A stretch of 64,000 nucleotides of DNA, taken from Perkinsus olseni (lineage: Eukaryota > Perkinsozoa > Perkinsida). The number at the start of each line of letters is the position of its first letter. Position 1 is the stretch's first letter. This document shows, piece by piece, positions 47,480-59,298 of this stretch. Location: assembly GCA_013115125.1 (NCBI GenBank), contig JABANN010000013.1, positions 62,001-126,000 of the forward strand. The letters run 5' to 3'. The notes under the pieces are model-generated. The model made no database searches. It worked only from the letters and a program-made list of their open reading frames with translations, and had not been told where the DNA came from. Position numbers and translations under genes: made by a program.

Positions 47480-49093
47480 TCACACAGATGATAGAAAGGG
47501 ATGTTCCAACTCGCCATGACGTCTTCTGGTCACTCTTTGTCCAGCGGCTTGGACCAGGGCGAGCGCTACGAACATAAGACAAGATACTGCGACCAGATCT
47601 CCCAAGTATACCGCTAGAGTGGTACCGGTCCCTAGTGAGACAGTACCGACGATAACCTCCTCGGTGCATTTATCTCGCTCGAAACCAACAACCTTGTTGC
47701 CGAGGGGGTCTATAATTGCCGAGTCCCAACCGACGTCAGCCTTCACTATGGCAACCCTGTTCTCGACTGCGCGGAAGACGGCAGTGGCGAAGTGGCTGCG
47801 TACGGCCGCCCAGTCTTGCGAGGGGTTCAAGATGAGAGTAGAGCCCTCGGAAACGAGTTCCCGAGCCGCACTCGGAAAGTCCATATCATAGCAGATTAGT
47901 GACCCGACACGACCGTAGCCGCCTGGGGGGAGCTGCAGACCATCGACATGCTGGTCCACTAGCGCCGGGTTCAGCGGGATGGTCGGGTAGCCAAACACGA
48001 GCTTACTCTTCTCGCCGCTGATGCGGATTGGGTGCTGCTTTCCGTAGACGTTTTGGATCACCCCGTTAGGGCCTATCGTCAAGGCTAAATTGCCCCAGGT
48101 TTCCGTCTCCGCCCCGACGGTCATAGAAATATGTAACTCTTTGGCTAGCGGGCCGAGCTCCCGTTCAACGAAGCCCGTCGCTGCACTCATGTTCTCGAAG
48201 AGCCCGAGCCAGGCCTCAGGCCAGACCACAATCTTCGCGCCGTACTCCTCCACAGCCGTGCGGGTCCTGGCCAACTGCTCATCAACGCTAGCGGCACACG
48301 ATACTCTCTCGCCATAGTGGAGCAGGTAGCCATGATCACAGAGTGGACTTGGCAGGTAACCGCCTGGGGAGACAGCCGCTACGGTGACAGTGGCCTGTCC
48401 AGGGATCATAGACGTGTAGTACAGCAGTACACTGAACAGAGTCCATCCCAGGACGCCCACTTGCCACAGGTTGAGCACGTGCCGAGGGTTGAGGGACGTG
48501 AGGGCCTGCGCCAGGGCCGCGTTACTGCACATCACGGCGAATTCCAGGCTATAGAAACCGAACAGGGCGATGGGCTGTATCAGGACCGGTGACCCGTGGA
48601 AGGGGGTCGATAGGGACTCCATTGTACCAAGGAAACGCGCCGTTGCGTACATCAGCGATACCCACATGGCCGCGACATGGAGAGAATAGTAGCCTGAGTC
48701 GCACTTGAACGCTAGGCTTTCGAAGAGGCCCGCCAGCCACCAGGATATGCCCCAACCCAGGCCGATCAGCAGGCCAAGGCCAACGTCGAGCCCCATGTTC
48801 CAGAAAGTGATGCCGAGGGCGAAAAAGAACGTCATGACCGGTGGCCATATAGAGTTGCTGAGCCTCTGGGCAGCCAACAAGGGCGACAGACAGAACAGGG
48901 AGACTGGCCAGAGCTCCAGAAGATACGGGAGACCGATGTGCACCGTTCTGATATTGAAGAGCACGATGGAGCTCAAGCATAAAAGAAACAAGGTTGGGGC
49001 GTTGGAGTTGGAGGCCGTCAGAGACAGGACCATCAGCACTAATAAGTAAACAACTGAGGGAAGGCTGGTCCACACCGCAGCTGCCATCAACAC
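47480..49093 (-). CDS. Apolipoprotein N-acyltransferase-like protein 1
   Basis: Intronless, 537 residues. The N-terminal half is a bundle of hydrophobic helices (for example LPSVVYLLVLMVLSLTAS, WPPVMTFFFALGITFW). The C-terminal half is a CN-hydrolase (nitrilase) domain with the expected triad: Glu in VVWPEAWLGLF, Lys in VYGKQHPIRI and Cys in GSLICYDMDFPSAAREL, closed by another membrane segment (VAVSCLMFVALALV). This is the Lnt architecture. Bacterial Lnt adds the third acyl chain to lipoproteins; the eukaryotic substrate here is unknown. A second copy lies 65 bp away on the same strand. The lack of introns among intron-rich genes could mean transfer from bacteria or retroposition. Confidence 0.82.
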   Translation of the reverse strand: MLMAAAVWTSLPSVVYLLVLMVLSLTASNSNAPTLFLLCLSSIVLFNIRTVHIGLPYLLELWPVSLFCLSPLLAAQRLSNSIWPPVMTFFFALGITFWNMGLDVGLGLLIGLGWGISWWLAGLFESLAFKCDSGYYSLHVAAMWVSLMYATARFLGTMESLSTPFHGSPVLIQPIALFGFYSLEFAVMCSNAALAQALTSLNPRHVLNLWQVGVLGWTLFSVLLYYTSMIPGQATVTVAAVSPGGYLPSPLCDHGYLLHYGERVSCAASVDEQLARTRTAVEEYGAKIVVWPEAWLGLFENMSAATGFVERELGPLAKELHISMTVGAETETWGNLALTIGPNGVIQNVYGKQHPIRISGEKSKLVFGYPTIPLNPALVDQHVDGLQLPPGGYGRVGSLICYDMDFPSAARELVSEGSTLILNPSQDWAAVRSHFATAVFRAVENRVAIVKADVGWDSAIIDPLGNKVVGFERDKCTEEVIVGTVSLGTGTTLAVYLGDLVAVSCLMFVALALVQAAGQRVTRRRHGELEHPFLSSV

Positions 49094-49158
49094 CAGGCGA
49101 TCGTTGCTGCTGTGAAAATTACATAATCACTCCAAAAAACGATAGTTGCTCGGTCGAC

Positions 49159-50637
49159 TCATGACAGCTTGACGTGATTGCGGCTTCGGCTCTTTAAAAA
49201 CTTCCATGATATCACAAATAGAAAGCAAACCACAGGTATTAGGCTACCATAGAGGGCAGCCATGGTTGGTTCCCCGGAGCCCAAGCCCACGGGGCCAACC
49301 ACAGCATGACGGACTGACTCCCGGCTCATGTAGGAGGCGACTACATTCCCTCTGGCATCGATGATGGCTGAGTCCCAGCCGGTGTCGGCCTTGACGATTG
49401 GCAGGCGATTTTCTATCGCCCTGAAAACGTAGGCCGCGATGTGGTTCCTCATCGCGGACCAGTCAGAAGAAGGACTGAGGATCATCTCAACCCCTTGCCG
49501 GCCCAGCGTGGCGGCGGACTCGGGAAAGTCCATATCGTAGCAGATGAGGGGCCCGACTCGGACACTGGAGGCATGGTACCCGAGCCAGTCTCCTTGAACG
49601 CTGAAGTCCCTGTACCCGTACTGCTTGGGGCTTTGTTCGCCAAGCAGCTTCACTGGATTCATCTTGCCGTAGTAGCCCAAGACCTCGCCCTCAGGGCTAA
49701 TGGTCACCGCTAAATTGGACCTGTCCTTCGTGTGCATGCCGATAGTCAAGAGGATCCCTAATTCCTTAGCCAACGGAGCGAAGGTCTCGTCTACGGCCTC
49801 CTCAAGCTGCGTTTGGTTGTCATAGGCACCGACCCATGCCTCACTCCATACCACCACTTTCGCCTCGGTCTCGTTTACCACGCGACGTGTCGCTGCGATC
49901 TGCTCCTTCAATGATGTCGTGCAGGGAAGGGCCTCTCCGAAGTGGCTTCTGGTCCCGTTCTTACAGGTCAGCACTGCCGATGGCAACAGTCCCCCAGGGG
50001 CAACGGCCGCCACCGTGGCTTTGCGGCCGCTAGTACCGCTATCGGCAGTTGAGTACTGTACTACACTGAGCCCCGCCCAGAGGCATGTGCCGACGAGCAG
50101 CCTCCTCAAGACGTGTTTCCGTCGCTGTGTGGAGGCCGTGGACAATGCTTGAGCAACACAGCCATTGAAGGCACCAATAGCGAAGTTGAGGCCGTGACAA
50201 CCCACCGCGGAGATTGGTTGAAGAAGGAGTGGTACCACATAGAGAGGGGTGGCTACGTTCGGCATGGTCCCGGCGATTGTGATGACCATATACTCGACGC
50301 AGGCCCAGAAGGAACCGACCACAATAGGGAAAAGGGGGTCCTCTTCAGATGCTCTGAAGAAGCAACTCCACAGGAGGCCGATGGGTGCGCCTAGAGCCAC
50401 TCCGACTAGCAGAGGGACTGCAATGGTCCACGCGTAACCAGCTGACGCCAAGGCGAACGAAAGTGTGGTCACCCATAGAGGAGCACCGCGTTGGTGGGCG
50501 ATTATCACCGGTACGAGGACCACAAAACTAAGAGGCCAGAGCTCGAGGATGGGGCCACTGCTCAGGGGGACCGAGCGAAGCGGCCAGATGATGGCCGAGA
50601 TGATACTCACGGCAAGTGCCTTCCTTGTGCGCCACAT
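49159..50637 (-). CDS. Apolipoprotein N-acyltransferase-like protein 2
   Basis: Intronless, 492 residues, same architecture as its neighbour: membrane helices (LWPLSFVVLVPVIIAHQ, PIVVGSFWACVEYMVI), then a CN-hydrolase domain with Glu in VVWSEAWVGAYDN, Lys in YYGKMNPVKLLGE and Cys in VGPLICYDMDFPESAATL, and a final helix (LIPVVCFLFVISWKFLK) with a basic end. The two proteins are clearly homologous but diverged, so the tandem duplication is not recent. A full triad in both argues that both are active enzymes. The ATG at 50637 is the first in frame and directly precedes the first hydrophobic segment. Confidence 0.82.
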   Translation of the reverse strand: MWRTRKALAVSIISAIIWPLRSVPLSSGPILELWPLSFVVLVPVIIAHQRGAPLWVTTLSFALASAGYAWTIAVPLLVGVALGAPIGLLWSCFFRASEEDPLFPIVVGSFWACVEYMVITIAGTMPNVATPLYVVPLLLQPISAVGCHGLNFAIGAFNGCVAQALSTASTQRRKHVLRRLLVGTCLWAGLSVVQYSTADSGTSGRKATVAAVAPGGLLPSAVLTCKNGTRSHFGEALPCTTSLKEQIAATRRVVNETEAKVVVWSEAWVGAYDNQTQLEEAVDETFAPLAKELGILLTIGMHTKDRSNLAVTISPEGEVLGYYGKMNPVKLLGEQSPKQYGYRDFSVQGDWLGYHASSVRVGPLICYDMDFPESAATLGRQGVEMILSPSSDWSAMRNHIAAYVFRAIENRLPIVKADTGWDSAIIDARGNVVASYMSRESVRHAVVGPVGLGSGEPTMAALYGSLIPVVCFLFVISWKFLKSRSRNHVKLS

Positions 50638-50910
50638 TAAGGGCCAAAGGTACTACAGGAGCCAGCCTTGGCTAGTACCACATTCTCAACAACACTTTAC
50701 TTAACTCAATCCGAAGTGTAATGGTAGGGGAAACTCGGGTATGTAATTGACACAGTGACGAGGGGCAGCACTCAAGGAAACGTCCACCGCAGTGAAGGTG
50801 GCCCCCGACGGAAGCCCAGCAGGCCGTGCTAGATCAGCGGAAACAACAACAATTCTACTACGCGACACCAACAAAACGTAACGATACAGGTTCGAATTCC
50901 CCTACCCCAT

Positions 50911-53648
50911 CTACTCCATCTTCTTCAGCTCGATGGGCTCCTCCTCCTTAGTGGCCTCGGTGGCGGCCTTGGGAGCCTCGCTGGCGGGCGCAGCACTGGT
51001 GAGGTCCGCAGCAGAGACCGCTTGCTCCACGCAGACGTCCAGCATCTTCTGGAGGCGATCGAGGATGGTGCGCGGGTCATCAACCATCCCAGCGGCGATG
51101 CAAGCGTTATCGAATAGTTGAGTCACGGCGACCTTGGCTATGTCCTCCGTGCGAGCTTCCTTCGACGCAGCCAGGTCTCCCAACTTGCGTACAGTGGGAT
51201 GGTCCGGGTTGAGCTCGAGGGTCATAGGGATGGCCTAAGGAGACAAATGACTCTCTTTATACTCGAAGAGGACCACGTATCGCAGCATGCGGCGTACTAC
51301 TACCTGAAGGGCGTCGTTCTGATCGCCCTGACCAGACTGGGCCATCATCTGCTTCATCATCCTCCTCATTTGGGGAGAAATCGCAGAGGTGACCACGGCC
51401 GGAGAGTTGACGAGACGATCGCTGAACTTCACGCCGTTCACCCGCTCGCCCAAAACCTCCTTCACGAAGGACTCGAGGTCATCGCGGCTAGCCTCGGGCA
51501 TCTCCTTCTTTGCATCATCGCCGTCGTCGCTTTTCAATATTTCCTTCTCAATCTCCTCTTCGCTGTCTACCGACACCAACCGCTTGCCCTTGAAGTTCTC
51601 TATATAGCTCACAACGAAGGCGTCGATGTCCTCAGTCAACAGCAGGACGTTGACACCCTTGTTCTCGAAGGCCTCCATGTAAGGCGAAGCAAGAGCTGTC
51701 TTGCGGTCCTTGGACTGGATGTAGTAGATGTTGTTCTGCTCATCAGTCATCGAGTCAAGGTAGTCCTGGAGGCTCAGGAGCTCGCCGGAGCCGCCGTTGC
51801 TAGACTCGAACCTCAGCAGCTTGAGGATGAGGTCCTTGTGGTTGCCGTTGTTGTTCTGCTGGTCCTCGAGCAGGCCCGCCTTGAAGTAGAAGCCATACTT
51901 CCTCCAGAAGGCATTGTACTTGTCGGCATCACGACGAGCTTGATCTGCTAGGAACCTAAAATCACGCAATGAAGCTAACCACCCGCGACGGAGCAAATAC
52001 GATTCGAGGACTGTACTTCACGACCATAGTGGACGGCTACCGAAAGGCTCATGCCAAATACGCGCACACAAAGCTGAGCCGTAGGCGCATACACCAACAA
52101 ACACAGCGCGAAATCTTTCGTCACGTCTATCGTCGGGTCGAGATGACTACCTCAGAATCCTCCTAACAACCGCCGTGCTGAGCTTCCTCATCAAGGCCGT
52201 ATCTTGCATGTTCTCTCTGGAGATGTTCAAAGGCATGTCCTCACAGTCGACTACTCCTCGGATCCAGTGGAGCCAGGCAGGGATAATCTCATTGGCATGC
52301 TTCTTGATCAACACACGACGACAGTAGAGTGACACCTGAGGAAGCACGATATCGAGATCGCGTTAGCAAATACGTCAATCGACCCAGTGTATAATTGCAA
52401 ACCAACATTTGTAGACATTGCCAAGATTGCAGACACTCCAATCTCGGCACTATCGATGAGAACGGTGTTCTACAATAGTGAATGGTTACGATGACTGTAG
52501 TACAATAAACAGCATCGGTTACTTCAAATCCACTAACCGAGGTACAGTGACCAATAATCGAAACAGTGTCTATTGAAGAACCGAGTGAGATACAGTTATT
52601 AAGCAAGTCACTCAATAGTTGATCTTCGAGATCTTCCATACCGCAACATCTTCATTGGCCCCAAAATTACCTGTACATCAGCATCCTGCTGGAACCAGCG
52701 GTTGGGAGCCTCCTCCGGGATGTAGAAGACGGACTTGATAGCGAGGGGAGCGTCCGTGTGGTACATCAGAGAGTACATAGGCTCACCATAGGAGGACCCA
52801 GAGAGGAAACGATAGAAGTTAGTGTGCTCCTCCTCAGTAGCACTGGTCCTCGTCCAGAGAGCGTCGTTCTTGTTGATCTTAACCTTGTCACCCTTCTCTC
52901 CGTCGGCCATCCGGATAGGGAAGTCCACGAAGTTACTGAACTTGGCAGCGGCCTTCTTGACGGTCTCTGGCTTGCAGAAGTCGGCGGCGTCCTCCTTCAA
53001 GTGCAGCACAATCTTGGTACCACGAGGAAGGCCCTTCACTGGTTTGATGGTGAAACTGCCCTGGCCATCGGACTCCCAAACGTGGCCTTCACCGTCCTCG
53101 GCTGCATCGGCCGAGCGAGAGAACACCTCCACCTTGTCGGCCACCACAAAACTAGAATAGAAGCCCACACCGAACTGACCGATGATCTGGTTGGCAGTGT
53201 CTCCCGAGGCGTTGACCTTGTCTGATGTTATAAATTCTTTGGAACCGGATCTGGCGATCGTGCCAAGATTCTCGATAAGCTCGTTCTTGGTCATACCGAT
53301 GCCGGAGTCCTCTATGATGAATTCTCTGTGCTTCGGGTCGATGGTGATGCTGATCTCAATGGGAGTCTCGGGGTCCGCCAGAGACTTAACCTTACCAGCG
53401 GTCTGGAGGAACCGCAGCTTCTCGCATGCATCAGAGGCGTTGGAGACCAACTCACGAATGAAGACCTCTTTGTCAGTGTACAAGGACTTGGCAACAATGT
53501 CCAACAGCTTGCGAGTTTCTGTCTTGAATTCATGAGTGGAACCAGCAGCAGTGGCATCGCTGCTGAACGCGGCACTGAATGCTGTCATAGGAGTTGAGGA
53601 AACCCAGGGCCTGAGAGAACTACTCCAACCACATCGGGTCAGAAGCAC
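50911..53648 (-). CDS. Mitochondrial HSP90 (TRAP1)
   Basis: HSP90-family chaperone starting at 53648 with a Ser/Arg/Ala-rich presequence ([20 protein letters not shown]). ATPase-domain motifs are [56 protein letters not shown] and [19 protein letters not shown]. Middle-domain motifs are [39 protein letters not shown] and [20 protein letters not shown]. The end ([11 protein letters not shown]) has neither the cytosolic MEEVD nor an ER retention signal, which with the presequence indicates mitochondrial TRAP1. Introns are few: one of 335 nt (52336-52670), one near 51970-52150 and one of about 70 nt near 51240. It is expected to fold matrix client proteins using ATP. Confidence 0.92.
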
Positions 53649-54187
53649 AAGAGGGCCCTACCTGAGTATCCGCCTGGGGCCAGGAGGAGGTGTCGGACGC
53701 CTGGCACTCGACGACGCTACATTGGCCAGAGTCACTATGGACCTGTGGCTCATCTGCAGCCCCGTGTTGGACAACTTCGACAACATTACTGGATGTGGAA
53801 GTAAATGAAACTGAAAGATACTCTCGAGATCGATCCATGCATCTCACGGACAAGGTTGAAAGATACGCTCTGGCACTCCCACTTCCAACGCAACACTCAA
53901 CCTTCAAGCCGTTCAATATACCTCCTCAACAAATCCGAAACCCCTACGGGCTTATTATAAAATCATGCATGAACGACCATTGGCCCGTTACTTTGGTACG
54001 GGTTGGACGACGCAGTCCCACATCTCAAATAATAATACTGCAGACGGCAGAGCAACTATCAACGCTAATTTGCGGGAAAGGTGGTATGAGCCATTAATGA
54101 CCAGCCACTGGGAACGCTGGTATTATCATCAACGTACGCATAACGGTGTTGTGTCGGCAATAACAAAGCTTCATTGACAGAGTGGGA
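53649..54187. other. Intergenic between TRAP1 and R2
   Basis: 5' flank of TRAP1 and 3' flank of the R2 gene (both minus strand). Plus-strand frames are open but show no motif, codon pattern or splice sites that I trust. Confidence 0.45.
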
Positions 54188-55710
54188 TTAGAAGTCCTCA
54201 TCCAAGGCGAAGTCCGCGCCGATGCTCCTTCGCCTCTCGTCAGGATCCATCGTACCGTTCTTGTGTGCTGCTGTACCGGCCATGACACCTCCCTTCTGGT
54301 ATTCACCTGAAGCGTAGCAGAGCGTTATGGCCGACCATTACGGAGGGTTAGCGTCTTACCAACTCTCTTCTCGAAGAAGTTGGTCTTTCCTTGAAGTGAG
54401 ATCATCTTCATCCAGTCGAAAGGATTCGTGGCGTTATACAACTTGGGGTGTCCGAGGGACTGACAAGAGCAGATAGCCGGCAGGCAGGGAGGTGCACTTA
54501 CCACAAGGAGACGATCGGCAACGAACTCGATATAGCGGCACATGAGCTGGCTGTTCATACCAATCAAAGATACCGGCAATGACTCGGAGATGAAAACTCT
54601 CTCGACATCAACGGCACCCTGAGAGGAAGAAGACTCAACATCGCCGCGGTCAGCGAGTAACCTACTCTGACAATCTCGTGGACTCGCTCGTCAGGCAGTC
54701 GCGTATACGTTAGCATATTATACAGCAGGCAAGCAAAGTCCGCATGCAAACCTGACCGAGATGACCGTTGGTCATGACACGAAGAAACAAGACGCCTACC
54801 TTCGTCACGGGAGATGAGCTCATTGGAAAACGTCAGCCCCGGCATCAACCCGCGCTTCTTCAGCCAGTAGATAGCGCAGAAGGAGCCGGAGAAAAGAATT
54901 CCCTCCACACAAGCGAAGGCAATCTACCGAAGAAAATGGCACGGGGGCGGTCGGAGTCTCACAACCTACTAGTCTCTCGGAAAAGCAGTTGTCATCATTA
55001 ATCCATGAGAGCGCCCACTCGGCCTTCTTTTGGACACTGGGAACGGTCTCCATAGCACGAAAGATCTTATCTTTCTCCTCGGGGTCTTTAATATAATTGT
55101 CAATTAACAAGGAATACCTAGAAGACAACGGTCATCGAAGAGACACTCGGCCGAAACTATCGCACGTCTCCGAGTGGATATTTTCCATCGCTATTTGGAA
55201 ACCGTAGAAAGCGCGGGCTTCAGGGCACTGAACCTCTCCAGAGAACTTGGCCGACAGGTTCTCGAGCACGATACCGTCACTAGCAGCGAAAAAGGCCAGT
55301 ACCTAGCGGAGCAGCAGTCAACCCAAAAGTAGAGCAAATACATTTTACATGACTGATGAAGTGACGATCGTTCTCCGATAAGTTCTCCCAATCTCTCAAG
55401 TCCTGACTCAGGTCAATTTCCTCGGCCGTCCAGAAAGAGGCTTCGTGCTTCTTATACCTGACAGGAACCACCTCGGGAAAGACAAAGATACCTTTGTGCA
55501 GCGCTTAGCAGCGCAAGTGTGGAAACGGCAGACGCAACCGAATCAAGGATTTCAACCAGAGGCCATCCGCACTGTGAACGCTAGGCGCAAAGCTTACATC
55601 TCCCAGATGGCGAGGTACTTGATGGGGAACATGACGTAGCGATGAGGATTTTCCTTCAGCAAGTCCTCCTTGTGCTCAAGAGCCTTCATCTGCTCGCTGA
55701 AAGTGGCCAT
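54188..55710 (-). CDS. Ribonucleotide reductase small subunit (R2)
   Basis: Class I R2 in about seven exons. The ATG at 55710 gives [20 protein letters not shown], then [35 protein letters not shown] (iron-ligand Asp), [21 protein letters not shown] (Glu), [20 protein letters not shown] (Glu and His), [20 protein letters not shown] (Glu), [20 protein letters not shown] (Glu and His), [40 protein letters not shown] and the C-terminal ADFALDEDF, which docks to the R1 subunit. All expected di-iron ligands are present. It supplies the tyrosyl radical for making deoxynucleotides in the cytosol. Introns are about 45-110 nt. Confidence 0.92.
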
Positions 55711-56061
55711 TACGATATTCGATCGATAAACTATACTAAAAATTTGATGACCCAGCCGGAGAAGCCACGTGTACCGCAGCTTAGATAGGAGGAACGAGCA
55801 CATCACGCCTGGCAGTTTCATGTCTGCGCATGATCCGCGACCGCGCGCGCCATTCTGATCGATTTCGAAGTGCTTTATGGATGCGTGCTGCTTGCTCTTG
55901 TCCCTTCTCTACCCTTGTCGTATGTACGCTGCACCTCCGTCTGCTCTAAGATAAGAAATTGAATTCTTTTGATTCGGAGAGTCCGGGCAGCGTTTCCGGA
56001 AGAAACCGTGATCGACCTTGGATGCCATATCTGAATCGCAGAGCTTTTTGAATCTCCTGCG
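55711..56061. promoter_or_regulatory. Bidirectional promoter region R2/SRP68
   Basis: A 351-bp head-to-head gap between the R2 start (minus) and the SRP68 start (plus). Both promoters must lie here. I saw no recognisable element. Confidence 0.4.
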
Positions 56062-59000
56062 ATGGCCTCTGCATCTGAGCCGACTGCGTCTCTTGGAGAG
56101 GAGCTCCCGTCCGTTCCTGCTCACGCTCCCTTCTCCCTCAACATATTGGTGAAGGTCAAGACAATGCAACAGCAGAACGGACTAAGGCATCAGGACTACC
56201 ATCGCTACCGTCAGTACTGTTCGAGACGACTGCATCGTATCAGGAAGGCCACTAAGCTTACTAATGGCCGGGAGAGGTAGTAGCGGGCCCTCCATACGGC
56301 CATAGGAGGGAAGCGGTCTGCCGCCCGGTTGTTTGACGAATCTGCGTGAGCAATCAGTCTCTCGAAAAAGCTGAATATTGTTAAGCATATACATCCCTAG
56401 ACAGCCAAGCACAGCTTATACTATCACGCAGTCTGTAACGAAGAAAATGCAACGTGCAATAGTGTGGCCTCTATGGTACGTGCCGTGATAGCGGTCGTCG
56501 AGTAATCGAAACATTGAGTCAGTTTCTGAGTCCTGCTTAGAACCCCACCTGCTCCTGTCGACATGTGGCATAGTGGCCTCGCTTCTACACGTGGCGTAAT
56601 GGCCGAGTTTTTGCATGTGGCATAGTGGCCTCAATTCTGCATGTTGTATTTTCTGGTTACGGACTGTATATTAGGAGTACTATGTTAGAATAAAATCTTT
56701 TCTCACGCGGAGGGTTTCTTCGGATCGCCGGTGCCATTCTGGAGAGGTACCGAAGGTCGTAGCCTGAGGCCACCCATGCCCGAATGGTTCTCTCCGCAGA
56801 TTCAAGAAGTGCGTCATTCCGGATGACTTCAGTCTCGACAAGGTAGCCGTCACGCAACAATCTCGCATTCCACGGATCGAAACGTCGCAGGTTTTAGAGA
56901 TCCCGTTAGTCTCGGCCGAGCGGGCCTGGGCCTACTCCGCTGAGCTTCTGGGTGTTTATGCTCAGTTCATCGAGGACAAGCCAGCTCTGAGGTTCGTTGG
57001 CTCGTCTGAAACGCCTTGCAATCACCAGTGTACAGGTATCACGGAATCGGCAGGCTGCGCAAAGCGGTAAGATACGCGCAGATCCTCCTGGCCATGTGCA
57101 GAGTTCATTGCGATAGTCGCACGGTCATGGAGGCCGAGGCTTATGAGAGCTTCATGTCGGGTAATGCTGGTGGTTCAATGGCCTTGGCCTGTGGAGGTGT
57201 CCTTTACCCGCCGAAGTAGAAGTACGCCGCGGGGCTCCAGTATTGAGTATATTAGCTGGTACGGCGTGAGGGGTCCGGCCCTAGGATTGTGTCCGTAGTG
57301 GGCTGCTCACTGAATGCCTTTTAGGCGTTCTCGAGTTTAACTTGGAGGAGTTCCCAGCAGCTCTAGAGAAGCTGACGGTGGCTAATGACTTGTATCAAAA
57401 GCTATCCGTTCTCACTACAAGCACCAGCGAGAAGGAGCTCAAGCTGGAGAAGGCCTACTACGCTCAGATGCTGGATTCAGACATCGCCCCCAAGCTTCGT
57501 CAGTGCCGGTAGGAACTCGGGCTGGCGGGAGCCTCTTCGCTCCTCCGACGATTTGTTGATTTTTAGGTACTACGCCGATGAGAGCCACTTAGCTGAGCGG
57601 AAGAGGGAGAGCTCTGCTGCTAAGGAAGGGGCCAAGGTAACCTGCTGGCGTCGGCTCTTGTGATGATGGGAGAGCGAAAGTCCTTCAAGCGAGCATCCCT
57701 TCGTTGCACCGCTTATCGCCGAGCGTGCTTCAGGCGAGCAAGAATCAGGTGGCGATCTTGCAGCAGATTGATGCTGTGAAGGCCCGTGGAGATGCCAGGG
57801 GGGACGTCATGGTGAGTGTCGCCGCTGGTTGAGGTGAACGCGGTGGTATGGTAGTTGGCAGACTCTGGCTAAGTACTACGACTCTACTGACGACAATATC
57901 TCGGCAGCAATCGATGGATGCTCCGAGGTGGCTGGTTTGTGCCAGGAAGTCCTGTCTAAGGTGATCACTCTACCAAGCGGAGGGAACCGTGATCGAGCGC
58001 GTGTTCAGATTCACTCGGAGATGGTCAAGCCTCCGGAGGAGAGCGGCGGCATTGACTGGGCGGCACACGAGGTCGAGGTCAGGACGGTCAGCGAGGATGT
58101 CTCGGGCCAGCGCAGTTTGCTGTTGATATACGGCTTGTTAGCTAAGTAGTGTCTGGGACAGCCTCTGGTCGATCGGTCGGATGTCTTGCATTCTGGCGTG
58201 GGTGAGTTCTCGGAGAAGTAGGAGAACTGTTCTTCTATTTGGTGTCTCGACACCGTGTCGACCCTCGACTACTGCTGGTACCCGACTTGACTCGTGTGAC
58301 GTTGCTGTTCGCTGTGACTGGCTGCCGTGCTATGGTAGTAGGATAAAGCAGATTGCAGTATTATTGGGGGTGCTTAGTATTTCTATGAAAACTATAGCGT
58401 TTTGGCGCTGATAGTAGGGAATGGTACTACCATACTGATGGTAAAGAGCCGCGACAATCCAAAGGAAGGCTAGAGACTGTTGAAGTTGTCGTTCTTCAGG
58501 CTACGATCATTGAACTCCTGGATTGGCACGTCCAAGGCGAGGATGTCAGTGAAACCTGAGGAGGGAGTACGGTTGTGCGACATGCTATTGGAGACACTGG
58601 AGGGGACTGCTGAGAAGCAGGCTATCAAAGATATCCGGTAAGCCTTGCTTTGGCTTGGCGTTGTGTGGTGTGGTGAGGGAAGGTCATCTTGGTACTCAGG
58701 TTGCTTTTCCTCGCCCTGGCCCACGCATCAGGCGGCAAGGTCCCCGAGGCGGTATCGTTGCTGCAGCTTCTGGAACAACGCTCCGCCACTCAGCTCAAGC
58801 CTGAACAAGACACCCGTCTGTCTAGGGGGATACTCCGACTCAGGGCCGACTTACTCCCGGCCGCCGCCGTTCAATGGCGGATGAAGTAGGAACTGCATGC
58901 CTGCGAGAAGTCTGAACTCGCTTGAAATCTGAACTCGACGAGGAATAATAAGATCGCTATGTTGATCTTAGCTTTAGATCAACATCGAAGATTTTGTCTG

Positions 59001-59298
59001 TTACAGCGTCGTGGTTTCGCTTCGCTAAAAGGATGGTGCTTTTAGGTGCTTATTGCAGATGGTTGCGGAGAAAGGCGGGCGTGCTGCCGAGGCATCGACC
59101 ACTACTGAGAGCACGAAGTTGTTCCCGCCACCACTGCAGCCCATGCCTTGCAAGCCGCTGGTGATCGACATGGCCTTCGATTACATTACTCCACCTGATC
59201 TGTCGGAGGAGGTGGAGGAACGCAAGCCTCAGAAGCAGGCTGCTAGCACGGGGTTGCTCAGTCGCTTGGGAGGCTGGTGGGGTGGCGGCCGCAGCTGA
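56062..59298 (+). CDS. SRP68: Signal recognition particle subunit SRP68
   Basis: Multi-exon gene. Exon 1 (56062-56276) encodes NILVKVKTMQQQNGLRHQDY then HRYRQYCSRRLHRIRKATKL, the RNA-binding start of SRP68. A 523-nt intron follows, then FKKCVIPDDFSLDK, EIPLVSAERAWAYSAELLGV, GIGRLRKAVRYAQILLAMCR, EAEAYESFMSGN, VLEFNLEEFPAALEKLTVAN, EKAYYAQMLDSDIAPKLRQC, a helical-repeat region with LFLALAHASGGKVPEAVSLL, and the end FPPPLQPMPCKPLVIDMAFD with GLLSRLGGWWGGG, which matches the conserved SRP68 C-terminus that contacts SRP72. The protein is part of the cytosolic particle that brings ribosomes to the endoplasmic reticulum. The exons at 57,800-58,500 are less certain. Confidence 0.88.
56561..56646. 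repeat. 26-bp tandem repeat in the SRP68 intron
   Basis: Three units of about 26 bp plus a partial fourth share the core CATGTGGCATAGTGGCCTC (second unit CACGTGGCGTAATGGCC). It sits inside the unusually long first intron of SRP68. Confidence 0.75.

Noticed and set aside
50880-50915. GGTTCGAATTCCCC resembling a tRNA T-arm
   Set aside because: The stem does not pair and no upstream tRNA arms are present.
51118-51951. 277-codon plus-strand frame
   Set aside because: It is antisense to conserved TRAP1 coding sequence.
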